Origin: Symbiodinium natans
Taxonomy: Eukaryota > Sar > Dinophyceae > Suessiales > Symbiodiniaceae
Reading direction: 5' to 3'
NCBI GenBank assembly: GCA_905221605.1
Contig: CAJNDS010002232.1
Span: 217,746 to 260,245, forward strand
Length of the DNA stretch: 42,500 nt
In this document: positions 33,426-42,500 of the stretch, piece after piece
Position numbering within the stretch: position 1 is the first letter of the stretch
Layout: every line of letters starts with the position of its first letter
Translations under genes and position numbers: made by a program
The notes under the pieces: model-generated
Database searches by the model: none
What the model was told of the DNA's origin: nothing
Seen by the model: only the letters and a program-made list of their open reading frames with translations

Positions 33426-33944
33426 CCACCCAATATTGAATATTGAAAAAAAAGTTCAATATTCAATATTGGTTGCTAGAAGGCTCAATCCCTTACAGGC
33501 TCAATCCCTTACATCTGAACACGGTTATCTTCAAGAATGCAAGTCCCTTAGACATTAATAGGGTTTTGTGGTTTAGGGTTAAAGGTTTAGGGTTTGAAAA
33601 AACTTAACATTTAAACTTAACAGAGGCAAATCCTCACGATTGGCTAAAAAAGCAGGGGGGGGGATATACACGTACTCTTAGGGGGCTGATGTATATCCCC
33701 CCCCCCCTACTTTTTGTAGATGTTCTACACTACTCCACACAATCGTCCAAGAGTGCAAGCAGACATAGTTCAGGACGAGGCACCTTGGCTGTCGCATAAA
33801 AGCACGCCGAGCGACTAACCCTTACACACAAGTGGCTTTTGGAGCTTCGCAAAACCCCATGACCACATCTGCCGGCCGGAGTCTTTTGTTCCCCGGAGCC
33901 AGAATACACTCTGTGCCAGAACCCGCCCGTTTGGGTTTGAAACA

Positions 33945-35369
33945 CTAGACATTTATGCTCATGAGATTGTTCGCACAAGGGCCGCCATTCGACATGGCGA
34001 GACCGCGAAAAACATCAAGCATATTGTCCCCCACATTAATGTAGAACACGTACTCATCCATCTCATGAGCATCAATATGGAGCTTGCCATACCTGGCACG
34101 AGACCATGCCTTTAGCCTGCTGTTCTCGCTTTCAGCATCATTGGTGTGGAACCCTGTCACACGATCCCGGAACCATTTCTCATGGTTTACAGGGGGAGCA
34201 CATTTGTACCCCAAAGCGTTCACGGCCTTGTTAGTTGCAGCCCACCCATCAAAAACGAGATAGCTGCCCTTTACCACCCTAGACTGTACAGTTGCACTCA
34301 TTTCCTGAAATCCACGAGGTTTTCCTTGGCTTGCTTGAGAGCTGCGGGGAAGAAGACGGTATGTGACTCGTTTTTTCCTGTTTGCGTGCGTGAAGACTGC
34401 CTTCCCCTTGCCGACCACGACAGCAACCCAAAGCCACTTGCCGTTCTTCTTCAAGTTAGCAGAGGGTTTCTTGGCAATCTTGGCGGGATGCGCCTTGGCA
34501 GGTTTCTTGAGAACAGACGAAGGTTTCTTCTGCACCCTGGAGACTGAAGCGGGCTTCTTCTTGATGAGGATAGACGAGGAGGACACTGCTTTCTCACCAG
34601 GTAGGAGAGTTCGAGCTGGAAGTCTTTTCATAGCACCATGGTGGACGAGCTTGTTGACATCCTTTCGTTCTGATTTGCGGTTTTGCTCCGCGCCTGCTTT
34701 GTTGATTCCTTTTGACCCCAATGCCCAGCCGTCTTCTGGATGTATCCCGACGATGCACTCGTCTAACACCACGACCTCATTTCGCCCTCCAACTTTCAAA
34801 GCCCCCATCTCATGTAGAGCTCCTCCAAGAGCCTCTTGATAAATGGCCCTCCATCGCCTCAAGGTAGCCACGCAGATGTTACCGTACCCAGCCTGCAGCT
34901 CTTGAATGATCGCTTTGTAGCTGCGACCAAGCCGAAGAAGGTTCATGAAATGTAGGAAAGGCATCCATGAGTTGACAGGGACTTTGGTCAGGAACCCGAA
35001 CTTGTTGAGATTGAGCTCCATGTGCTTGTGGCCCACACGCTTGCAAGTGTAGCCATACGTGGTCCACCCGCGCGAAGTCCGTTCTTCGAAGGAAGCTTCC
35101 TTTCCACATCGGGTGCACTTCTTGATCTGGAAGGCAATTCCAAATCTCATGAAGATAGCGATTGCACGGACGGTGAGAGAGACGCAGTCTCCATGTGGGT
35201 CGAGTACTGGCCGATGTAGCACGAACTTTTGGAAGGCTGTGTCGGAAGCAAACCACTTCTCGGAAATCTCCGTCTGCCACTCCTTGAAGGTACAAGAAGG
35301 TAGTTCGCTTTCATGAAGTCCGGGCTGGCGCGCACGCTTCGGCATGATAGACTTATCTATGATGCACAA
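33945..35369 (-). CDS. ORF C, ISXO2/IS1595-type transposase, unit 3 (intact, 474 aa)
   Basis: Nearly identical to the unit 2 protein (one difference seen is Leu rather than Phe in NALGYKC, as in unit 1). All catalytic acids (Asp203, Asp374, Glu413), the zinc ribbon and the basic insert are kept. With unit 2, it provides two potentially active transposases. Confidence 0.88.
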   Translation of the reverse strand: MCIIDKSIMPKRARQPGLHESELPSCTFKEWQTEISEKWFASDTAFQKFVLHRPVLDPHGDCVSLTVRAIAIFMRFGIAFQIKKCTRCGKEASFEERTSRGWTTYGYTCKRVGHKHMELNLNKFGFLTKVPVNSWMPFLHFMNLLRLGRSYKAIIQELQAGYGNICVATLRRWRAIYQEALGGALHEMGALKVGGRNEVVVLDECIVGIHPEDGWALGSKGINKAGAEQNRKSERKDVNKLVHHGAMKRLPARTLLPGEKAVSSSSILIKKKPASVSRVQKKPSSVLKKPAKAHPAKIAKKPSANLKKNGKWLWVAVVVGKGKAVFTHANRKKRVTYRLLPRSSQASQGKPRGFQEMSATVQSRVVKGSYLVFDGWAATNKAVNALGYKCAPPVNHEKWFRDRVTGFHTNDAESENSRLKAWSRARYGKLHIDAHEMDEYVFYINVGDNMLDVFRGLAMSNGGPCANNLMSINV

Positions 35370-35432
35370 TCAGGACTCTGGTTGTCCTGCGACATGGAAG
35401 CTTGCATTGTTAGCCTTCAGACGAGTCACGAG

Positions 35433-35577
35433 AGTGAACAGCTACATACCGTGGGCGCGTGCTACATGGAGCCTACAGGACAGTGACGATAGTGAACAGC
35501 TACATACCGTGGGCGCATGGAGCCTACAGGACAGTGACGGTGGGCACGTGCTACATGGAGCCTACAGGACAGTGACG
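35433..35577 (-). promoter_or_regulatory. B-C intergenic direct repeats, unit 3
   Basis: Same direct repeats as in units 1 and 2, conserved in order and spacing. Confidence 0.5.
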
Positions 35578-35725
35578 ATGGTACACATGCACTTACCCCT
35601 GCAAGGACTCAACGGGACTCAAAAGACTTACAGCATATGCGTGCTTTTTTTTCTCCGTGAGTACAGACCGCCCAGGCTCAAAATTTTCATAGAGACCCGC
35701 TGTGGCTAGGGTGTCTAGCTCAGGT

Positions 35726-37838
35726 TCAGCCATGCAAGATCAAGGCGGCCTCCTCTTCTGGATCCAATAGCTGCGTCTCTTCTTGGTCCGGCAGAACCTT
35801 TTGACGGGAAGACGAAGACGGCATGGACTTCACCTCGGGGCCTGCAGCGTGGAACTCCTCTACGGGGACTGCGACAGATGTCTTGCTTGTCAGGCGACGC
35901 TTCGTGGAAGGTAGGTTGAATTGCCCAAGTCGACCTGGTGGCTTCGTGCAGCGAACTGGTAACGCTTCTGGGTCGGGGACTGGTACGCGAGCTTCTTCAT
36001 CGGTTGATGGAGACGACGGTAGATGTACTGGGCGCGATGACGGGCTAAGCTTGGACGCAATGGTTGAGTTGACATCCGAGATGTAAACTTCCGGGAGGCC
36101 GGCCGCCTGAAGCGACTCCATTCCCCTGTGTAGCATCTCTTGTTCCACCTCCACATCATCAGCAAAGGTCGGGGGTAATTCGTGGATGCCTTGCTTGTAC
36201 TTGGCGTAGTAAGGCTTGTCTCTATCTGAGAAAAGATCCCCATGCAAATCAATCCGAATCAAGTGGATGGGAGCGTCTTTCTCTCCACTGGGTAGGCGGA
36301 GGTACAACGCACGCTTGCCGAAGACGAGGACGACGGTCCTTTTAAGAATGGCGAGAACATCGAGGTCTGGGTAGGAGCAAAAGAACTTCTGCACGAGCTT
36401 GTAAAACTCGTCCCACGTGATGGATGTTTGCCATCGCTCGCTCAAGGGTTCATCCTCCTCTTTGAGATTGTTTGAGGACAACGCTCGCATTCCATTCCGG
36501 ACGAGTTTGACGTCATTGTAGCGCCCCGAACAATTTTGGTCCTCCTCTGATGTCAGCCATGACTTCATGTCAGCCGCATCGAGTTTCTCCACCGATGGAT
36601 CGTCTAGTATGAGGCCTTCGTGAACCTGTCCAGTTTTGTGGCGAAAGTTGTCGATCGCTTTCGCTCGCCGCCAAGCTGGACGAACACCTTCAAGACCGAG
36701 ACGAGTGATGTGATACCTACCAATTGCGAGGCACAACAAGATAAGGAATGGAGTTTTCCCCACCCCGGGCCAGCCAAGCGTGATCATTCCATAGGAGGTC
36801 AGGAGTGGCATGACGAGTGGTAGAAGGAAGGTGCTCATCCAGGGCTTCACGCTTCGCACGGTCATCGGAAAGAAGCTCAAGGAAGTAGCCCCGGCAGTGC
36901 CTCTGCTCTTGTTTTGTGCCATGCGAAGGACCTTAGATTCCGGCCAGTTGCTGATGGGGGACCTGCTGTGCGAGTGGATGTTCCGCAAAATCCAAACGTA
37001 CTGCTGGTTCTCCGAGTCGTCCTCTGGCGCGTTCTTGTTGATGTAGTCTACCCCTGCCATGAGTTCCTCATCCTCCACAGACCATGCCTGGGTTGAAGAA
37101 CGACTGACCTCTGGCTTGTCCTTCTTGTTGTTCAGAGACCACCACACTACGTGATGGCCTGGAAGACGGTCAAGTAAGGAGTGGACTGCTTTATTCCATG
37201 CCCATGGGCCTTGCCGCCATGCAGGGAAATGCGCTTTTCCACTACACAAACCCACCGCATATTTCACAGAGGTCTTGCTCGCAAACTTGAAGACACGGAC
37301 TACATTCATAGCGCCGTCCTCGAGGTTGTGCATGATGTAGGACACGGCGGCGTCACGGGGCATGGAGTCGGAAGGGCGTAGTTGCGGCGGAAGCAAGCTG
37401 TAGTCGTGCTGGACGATCTTTTTCAGAAATGGTTGCGAGGTTGCCAATCTCGGTCATGCCGACGTGGACGTCCAAGATCATGGTACACGTCTTGGATGCT
37501 AAGTCTGTCCTGCAGGAATATGTCAGGAGATCCTGCAACTCCAGGTTGCCGTCCACGTTGTTGGTGTATGTTGGACGAGGCAGCTCGGTCAGGACCCAAT
37601 CTTTTGAGCCGTACTTGGTCATAGCTTCATCCAACATGCGTGGCTGGGGCGGCATCTGAAGTGGCAGGAACTGGACTTCTTTGTACACAAATGTTAGGCC
37701 AGTGTGCTTGAAACAAGACATAAAGCAGACGAATATGTTTTCAGCAGTGTCAGGCAACAGCTCGCACACACAAGGTGCAGACATGAATGTTTCTTTTTCA
37801 TCGACCGCAAAGAGCATGAGCTCCGTCATGCTTGTCAT
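35726..37838 (-). pseudogene. ORF B ATPase, unit 3 (1-bp frameshift)
   Basis: One extra T near 37420-37424 (five instead of four in the run) splits the gene into an N-terminal frame (37838-37353) and a 573-codon frame (37447-35726) that keeps Walker A, Walker B and SSNN. There is also an in-frame 3-bp loss (RIDD to RID). Upstream, a T run two bases shorter than in units 1 and 2 puts an earlier ATG (37838) in frame, reading MTSMTELMLFAVDEKETF before MSAPC. The downstream frame could be expressed from an internal Met, or by frameshifting on the homopolymer. Confidence 0.82.
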
Positions 37839-37882
37839 ATATCAAAGAGCATGAGCTTCGTCATGCTATCGGCTCTCTAGGC

Positions 37883-38698
37883 TTACTTGTTCAGGCCAAG
37901 GGCGTCGTTTGCCAGGTACAAGTCCTGCGACACTTCGGCGAGGTCCTGCTGGAGTACGTTAATCTGCTTGCGAAGCTGGCTCTTGGTTGTAGAAGAGGAT
38001 GACGACGACGACGAAGATGAGGACGAACACGGGGACGCGGCCTGCGCTACTTCGATGGGTTCGCTGCGATTTGCGTTGGCTCCAGTGCCCTCCACCACCG
38101 GGGGTGGCCCGATGTCATCAATGTGAACCTCTTCTGTGGGTAGTTCCGCTTGTGCCTCACTCATGTCCATGTTCATGGGCATCATGACGGGCATGGCATG
38201 GATGTTGTCCTGATGCTTGTTGTCGTTTCCAATGGCGGGGACATCGGGCTCGTTCGTGTTCATGGGCACAATGACCGGCATGGCATGGAGGTCTTCCTGA
38301 TGCTCGTTGTCGTTCCCAATGGCTGGGCGACTCTCCTTATCGGGGATAGCAGCTTGTTGCTTTCGTCCAGCACGCTTGGCTTTGAGCAGGGTGTCCTGCA
38401 AGCGATTGTCGGCACTCAATGACCACGGAGGCGATGGATGACGAAGACCAAATGACAATTGGATGTTGTTGATCATGACGCGTATGTCGTGTGCAGAGAG
38501 CGGGAGCCTGGACTCGTGGCACTGCAGGTCCCCGCGGGTTACTTTTGCAAGTACTTCCTCAGCATCTGGAACCTTGTGCACGTAAATGTGAGGCTCTCCA
38601 GGTTTGCTACGCTTCTTGACGGGTTCTGATGGAGATAACGTCAGTCTCACCTTCTGGCCCTTGAGGCATGCCCTGCCCGTAACCTTGAAACCATCCAT
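37883..38698 (-). CDS. ORF A, unknown repeat and coiled-coil protein, unit 3 (intact, 271 aa)
   Basis: No family is recognised. The N-terminal 100 residues are basic and mixed (MDGFKVTGRACLKGQKV onward). Residues 125-182 hold two copies of a 29-residue repeat with the core PAIGNDN-x-HQ-x-x-x-HAMPV, followed by PMN. Residues 184-215 are acidic and Pro-rich. A 12-Ser run lies at 225-236. The final 35 residues (SQLRKQINVLQQDLAEVSQD) have the heptad pattern of a coiled coil, suggesting dimerisation. It is the first gene after the palindromes and the TATA-like box, so it may be a DNA-binding accessory or regulator; that role is inferred from position only. Confidence 0.75.
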   Translation of the reverse strand: MDGFKVTGRACLKGQKVRLTLSPSEPVKKRSKPGEPHIYVHKVPDAEEVLAKVTRGDLQCHESRLPLSAHDIRVMINNIQLSFGLRHPSPPWSLSADNRLQDTLLKAKRAGRKQQAAIPDKESRPAIGNDNEHQEDLHAMPVIVPMNTNEPDVPAIGNDNKHQDNIHAMPVMMPMNMDMSEAQAELPTEEVHIDDIGPPPVVEGTGANANRSEPIEVAQAASPCSSSSSSSSSSSSTTKSQLRKQINVLQQDLAEVSQDLYLANDALGLNK

Positions 38699-38765
38699 TG
38701 CTCGACTAAGAGCTTCCGAAATCTACTTTCTGTCTTACTGGCTTGAGTTTGGAAAAATCACACAC

Positions 38766-38772
38766 TATATAT
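38766..38772 (-). promoter_or_regulatory. TATA-like box upstream of ORF A (unit 3)
   Basis: TATATAT 68 bp before the ATG, identical in context to units 1 and 2. Confidence 0.4.
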
Positions 38773-38959
38773 GCTGACGCCATGAAGTTGCATCCTCATG
38801 TTATCCTACCATGCATAAAACACAACAAACCACAGGCCATACATAACAATCTCCAGGTCACAGCCGCAGTGCAGTCGAGAGACCTCGCAGGCATAATTAA
38901 TCCAGGACGACTACCAATATTGAATATTGAAAAAGAAGTTCAATATTCAATACCGGGCA

Positions 38960-39089
38960 GAATCCAAGATCCAAGATCCAAGATGCCCAGGGACTCTTGG
39001 GGGGCAATCTTGGATACCACCCCCGGGCCCGGTATCCAAGATTGCCCCCCAAGAGTCCCTGGGCATCTTGGATCTTGGATCTTGGATTC
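38960..39089. repeat. 130-bp perfect palindrome, unit 3, module 1
   Basis: 59-nt arms and a 12-nt loop, as in unit 2. An AT-rich hairpin with one substitution in its loop precedes it (38917-38954). Confidence 0.92.
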
Positions 39090-39138
39090 CCACCCAATAT
39101 TGAATATTGAAAAAAAGTTCAATATGCAATATCGGGCA

Positions 39139-39268
39139 GAATCCAAGATCCAAGATCCAAGATGCCCAGGGACTCTTGGGGGGCAATCTTGGACACCACC
39201 CCCGGGCCCGGTATCCAAGATTGCCTCCCAAAAGTCCCTGGGCATCTTGGATCTTGGATCTTGGATTC
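39139..39268. repeat. 130-bp palindrome, unit 3, module 2 (imperfect)
   Basis: Shares the inner-arm mismatches of unit 1 module 2 (CTCCCAAAAG), so units 1 and 3 inherited the same two-module block. The preceding AT hairpin is altered (AATATGCAATA). Confidence 0.9.
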
Positions 39269-39487
39269 CCACCCAATATTGAATATTGAAAAAAAAGTTC
39301 AATATTCAATATTGGTTGCTAGAAGGCTCAATCCCTTACAGGCTCAATCCCTTACATCTGAACACGGTTATCTTCAAGAATGCAAGTCCCTTAGACATTA
39401 ATAGGGTTTTGTGGTTTAGGGTTAAAGGTTTAGGGTTTGAAAAAACTTAACATTTAAACTTAACAGAGGCAAATCCTCACGATTGGC

Positions 39488-39520
39488 TAAAAAAGCAGGG
39501 GGGGGGATATACACGTACCC
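39488..39520 (-). repeat. Terminal inverted repeat, gene-start side (unit 3)
   Basis: Read on the minus strand: GGGTACGTGTATATCC, C run, TGCTTTTTTAG, pairing with the gene-end repeat. The units 1 and 2 equivalents are at 27992-28025 and 33644-33677. Confidence 0.75.
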
Positions 39521-39528
39521 TTAGGGTT
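39521..39528. repeat. Possible target-site duplication, right
   Basis: TTAGGGTT, matching 22191-22198 on the other side of the array. Confidence 0.5.
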
Positions 39529-40569
39529 TAGGGTTTAGGGTTTAAGGTTTAGGGTTTGGAGTTTGGAGTTTGGAGTTTGGAGTTTCGGGATCAGGGGATT
39601 AGGGATTCGGGGAGTGGGGGATTTCGGGATTTAGGGGGTTTAGGGGCTGTTGGGGGATTCGGGGTTTTTGGGGATTAGGGGCTTTGGGATTTAGAGGTTT
39701 GGGGGGGTTAGGGGTTTATGGTTTTAGGGGATTCGTTTCGGCTTTAGGAGGAGTTTCGGGGTTTAGGGGTAAGGGATTGGGGGGGATTAGGGGTTCAGGG
39801 GGTTAGAGGTGTAGGGGTTTACGGGTTTAGGGGTTTTGGGGGGTTAGGGGTTGAGGGGCTTAGAGGCTTCGATGTCTTTTTGCTTTGATGGTATCAAGCC
39901 TTGAAGTTAGCCGTCATCCTCGCGCTGTACATTAAGCTCGTGTCTCTCACTGCAGCAGCCTCCAAGTTGACAAGCCGCGCACCCATGTTAGGGTTTAGGG
40001 TTTAGGGTTTAGGGTTTAGGGTTTAGGGTTTAGGGTTTAGGGTTTAGGGTTTAGGGTTTAGGGTTTAGGGTTTAGGGTTTGGGGTTTAGGGTTTAGGGTT
40101 TGGGGTTTAGGGTCTAGGGTCCTGCTTTTGCCAAAGACTCATCTGATCTTCTCACTGCCTTTTGGCATGATCTGGCTTTGGACTTCACTGTCACTGGTTT
40201 CGTGGTTTAGGGGGATTGGGGGGTCGGGGTTTTTAGGGGCTTAGGGGTTTAAGGGTTTAGGGGTAAAGGGGTAAAGGGGTTTAGGGGTTTAGGGGTCTAG
40301 GGGTTTAGGGGTTAGGGGCTAGGGGTCTAGTGGGTTTGGGTTTGGGGGTTTAAGGTTTAGGGGTTTAGGGGTTAGGGTGTAGGGGTCTAGTGGGTTTACG
40401 GATTTAGGGGCTGAGGGGCTTAGGGGTCTTGGGGGTTCAGGGGCTTAGGGGTCTTGGAGGTTTAGGGGTTTTGGCGTTTACGGGTTTAGGGCTTAGGGCT
40501 TTTTAGGGTTTAGGGTTTAGGGTTTAGGGTTTAGGGTTGAGGGTTGAGGGTTGAGGGTTGAGGGTTTAG
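39529..40569. repeat. Telomere-like and variant repeats
   Basis: TTTAGGG, TTTGGAG, GGGGATT and TTTAGGGG variants, with a canonical block at 39988-40120. Two islands interrupt it. 39880-39990 is open on the minus strand (MGARLVNLEAAAVRDTSLMY, with a possible GTGAGA donor). 40125-40205 is open on the minus strand (VKSKARSCQKAVRRSDESLA). Neither could be linked to other exons. Confidence 0.6.
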
Positions 40570-40689
40570 GGTGAAATTGAAACTCTCCTGGCAGTGTTGC
40601 ATGACCCTGCTGGAGGGAGGCGGCCGTCCAGCAAAGGTGCCTCACATGGTGTCGTCTGGGGGAAGAAAAGCCGTTCCATCGGGCTTGGG
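40570..40689 (+). CDS. Candidate exon of an unknown gene, bounded by telomere-repeat splice sites
   Basis: Forty codons read GEIETLLAVLHDPAGGRRPS and then SKGASHGVVWGKKSRSIGLG. The acceptor is the TTTAG of a TTTAGGG unit (40565-40569), and the donor is GTTTAG (40690) of another unit. A plus-strand frame in a different phase is also open, but the text and the two repeat-derived splice sites favour this one. No family is recognised. Confidence 0.42.
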
Positions 40690-40779
40690 GTTTAGGGTTC
40701 AGGGTTTATGGTTTAATGTTCTTCTGTCGGGTTGTGAAAAAGGGCAATCCTCCCGAGCCGAAAACCCCTAAGCACCGAA

Positions 40780-41480
40780 CCCCGTAGCCTAACCCCCGAA
40801 TTCCCTAAATGAATCCCCTGAACCCTAAAAACCCTCTACCACCCTCAACCCACCAGGCCCGAAACCCAACAAAAACAAACCCGAACGCCTCAAACTCTAC
40901 AGCAAACCCTGAAACGCTGAAACCTGAAACCCTAGACCCTAAAGCCAAAGCCCTAAGCCCTACACCCTAAACCCCTAAACCCCTAAACCCCTAAGGCCCT
41001 AACCCCTAAACCCCTAAACCCCTAAACCCCTAAACCCCTAAACCCCTAAACCCCTAAACCCCTACACCCCTAACCCCTAAACCCACTAGACCCCTAAACC
41101 CCTAAACCCCTACACCCCTAACCCCTAAACCCCGAAACCCCTAAACCCCTAAACCCCTAAACCCCTAAACCCCTAAACCCCTAAACCCCTACACCCCTAA
41201 CCCCTAAACCCACTAGACCCCTAAACCCTACGGAACCCCTAAACCCCTACGTAAACCCCTAAACCCTAAACCAAAACCCTAAACCCCTAAAAACCTAAAA
41301 CCCTAAACCCTAAACCCCTAAACCCCTAAACCCCTAACCCCTAAACCCTAATCCACTAAAACCCTAAACCCTAAACCCATAAAACCCCAAACCCCTAAAC
41401 CCCGAAACCCCTAAACCCCTAAACCCCTAAACCCCTAAACCCCTAAACCCTAAACCCTAAACCCTAAACCCTAAACCCTA
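40780..41480. repeat. CCCCTAAA octamer-rich tract
   Basis: From 40965 on, mostly CCCCTAAA (TTTAGGGG) rather than the canonical heptamer, with the nested longer repeat CCCCTACACCCCTAACCCCT recurring at about 41062, 41110 and 41190. Before that, 40780-40960 holds degenerate CCCTAAA text. Confidence 0.85.
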
Positions 41481-41499
41481 AACCCTAAACCCTAACCAC

Positions 41500-41577
41500 C
41501 AAGCGGCCCAGTTCGTGGAAGGCCCATGCCGCCGCTCCAAGCGAACGAGTCGCGATCTCCCCGAGGCGCCGAAGCCC
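41500..41577 (-). CDS. Candidate exon with a WAF repeat, RAP/heptatricopeptide-like
   Basis: Acceptor TTAATGTCAG ends at 41578 and donor GTGGTT starts at 41499, just before a CCCTAAA tract. The 26 codons read GLRRLGEIATRSLGAAAWAF and then HELGRL. L-x-x-x-AWAF-x-x-LG resembles the LANTAWAFAxLG repeats of alveolate RAP-domain organelle RNA-binding proteins. One repeat is weak evidence. Confidence 0.42.
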
Positions 41578-41589
41578 CTGACATTAACC

Positions 41590-41970
41590 AAGTACTATTA
41601 ATAAAGGGGCCTTTCTTCACTTGGCAAATTCTTTATTCAGTACGTTCATTGCACTCGTTTCACTCCTTTCAACATAATTTTAATGCAATGCACGCATGAA
41701 CGAAGTGAATGGTAAAGCCGCATTAAACGACCTGGAAATGGGGGTAAAATAGCATGTCTTTTGGAATGTTGGTTTAGTTCACGAAGTTACTATAATGGTG
41801 TTCTTGTGAGCGCAGGAAAGGGCGTACCAGGAGTTTACAATAGGATTTCCAAGGTGAAGAGAGTGTGTGAATAAGAGAATGAATGAGCCTGCGAATGAAT
41901 GAACGCAGTGAGCACATGAACGAAACAACCTCTGTCTCTAGGAGTTAATCTGTTGAGTCGTGAAGGTAAC
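41590..41970. other. AT-rich segment related to 16.1 kb
   Basis: Contains GAATGAATGAACGCAGTGAG and related text (CATGAACGAAGTGAATG) like the complement of 16080-16170. No gene was recognised. The two segments may be copies of one dispersed repeat or organelle-derived DNA. Confidence 0.45.
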
Positions 41971-41980
41971 AGCCAGGATG

Positions 41981-42310
41981 GGGGGCTTAGGGTTTAGGGT
42001 TTAAGGTTTGGGGTTCAGGGTTTGGGGTTCGGGGTTTAGGGTTTAGGGTTTAGGGTTGAGGGTTTAGGGTTTAGGGTTTAGGGTTCGGGGTTTGGGGTTT
42101 AGGGTTTAGGGTTCAGGGTTGAGGGTTGAGGGTTTAGGGTTGAGGGTTTAGGGTTTAGGGTTCAGGGTTTAGGGTTTGGGGTTTGGGGTTTAGGGTTTAG
42201 GTTTAGGGTTTTTGTGGTTTGGGGTTTGGGGTTTGGGGGTTAGGGTTTAGGGTTTGGGGTTTGGGGTTTAGGGTTCAGGGTTTAGGGGCTTAGGGTTTAG
42301 GGTTTCAGGG
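41981..42310. repeat. Telomere-like tract with mixed variants
   Basis: TTTAGGG mixed with TTTGGGG, TTCAGGG and TTGAGGG, less homogeneous than other arrays. Confidence 0.9.
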
Positions 42311-42500
42311 TGTGTCACGCGCTCCGCGCACACCACCACGCAGGGCATGTGCTGTGGTGTGCGCCAAGGTTCACTTCCTCTCCCAACCCACCCACCCAGT
42401 TTATGAACCTTGGTCGGGTTTAGGGTTTTCGTATATCTGTTGGCTGTCCTCTCAGATGCTTGCTTGAAACCCATTCCATGTCATTTTCATAGCTCGAGGT
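42311..42500. other. Island with a small inverted repeat
   Basis: CCAAGGTTCA (42364-42373) and TGAACCTTGG (42404-42413) form a 10-bp stem with a 30-nt loop. The minus strand is open (KVHKLGGWVGRGSEPW), but no feature can be assigned. Confidence 0.35.

Larger units (their letters stand above)
28031..33677 (-). mobile_element. Transposon unit 2
   Basis: Terminal inverted repeats at 28031-28069 and 33644-33677. ORF C is intact. ORF A is open but its last residues are altered by a 4-bp duplication. ORF B is broken by 14-bp and 8-bp deletions. There is only one palindrome module, which accounts for most of the shorter length. Confidence 0.88.
22199..39520. mobile_element. Head-to-tail array of three copies of a three-gene DNA transposon
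   Basis: Unit 1 is 22199-28025, unit 2 is 28031-33677 and unit 3 is 33683-39520. They are nearly identical throughout and separated by the same 5-bp joint TTAGG. All genes run on the minus strand in the order A, B, C. The units differ by small indels and by the number of palindrome modules (two, one, two). The genes lack introns in an otherwise intron-rich region, and the array carries little telomere-like repeat, so it is clearly foreign to its surroundings. The few differences indicate recent duplication. Confidence 0.9.
33683..39520 (-). mobile_element. Transposon unit 3
   Basis: Terminal inverted repeats at 33683-33719 and 39488-39520. ORFs A and C are intact. ORF B is split by a 1-bp insertion. 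Two palindrome modules are present. Confidence 0.88.

Noticed and set aside
22199-39520. An integrated virus
   Set aside because: No capsid, polymerase or packaging gene is visible. The transposase, terminal inverted repeats and 8-bp flanks fit a DNA transposon better.

Overview
The window looks like nuclear DNA of a dinoflagellate, most likely of the Symbiodinium type. The evidence is dozens of short TTTAGGG/CCCTAAA tracts in both orientations; very small exon-like islands between them with splice donors that appear to be GT, GC or GA; spurious translations of the LNPKP/LNPQP kind; and no bacterial gene layout. No RNA gene, CRISPR array or bacterial operon was seen.

Region 1 (1-22190) is an interstitial telomere-like repeat landscape with three kinds of content. 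(a) A minus-strand glycoside hydrolase family 16 (GH16) gene at 12408-1298 is assembled here from 14 proposed exons: a signal peptide, a Pro-rich linker and the GH16 core, including WPAHWMLP, EMDIME and DFHEYAVE. Its introns are largely telomere-like repeat. (b) Weaker candidate exons of other genes lie on both strands: 13788-13879, 16959-17018, 18693-18755, 20093-20184, 20434-20739 and 21441-21526. (c) Four families of short inverted-repeat elements (MITE-like, about 90-160 bp) occur, together with microsatellites and locally homogenised variant telomere arrays such as TTTAGGC, TTGAGGG and TTTACAGGG.

Region 2 (22199-39520) is a head-to-tail array of three nearly identical units of about 5.6-5.8 kb. 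It is flanked by TTAGGGTT on both sides, a possible 8-bp target duplication in a telomere-like target. Each unit has poly-C terminal inverted repeats and, read on the minus strand, a block of large palindromes, a TATA-like box and three intronless genes. ORF A is an unknown protein with an internal repeat, a Ser tract and a predicted coiled coil. ORF B is a P-loop ATPase with SF3/AAA+-like motifs. ORF C is a zinc-ribbon DDE transposase of the ISXO2/IS1595 (Merlin-like) type with a histone-H1-like insert. Every unit has at least one broken gene, but a different set in each, so the array as a whole keeps at least one intact copy of A, B and C. This three-gene, palindrome-bearing transposon is the best candidate for an undescribed system here.

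Region 3 (39521-42500) returns to telomere-like repeat, much of it the octamer form CCCCTAAA. It holds two fairly convincing exons: 40570-40689 (+), and 41500-41577 (-) with a WAF repeat like that of RAP-type organelle RNA proteins. It also holds an AT-rich stretch related to one at 16.1 kb. All spliced-gene models were read by eye from frame, splice dinucleotides and motifs, and need RNA evidence.
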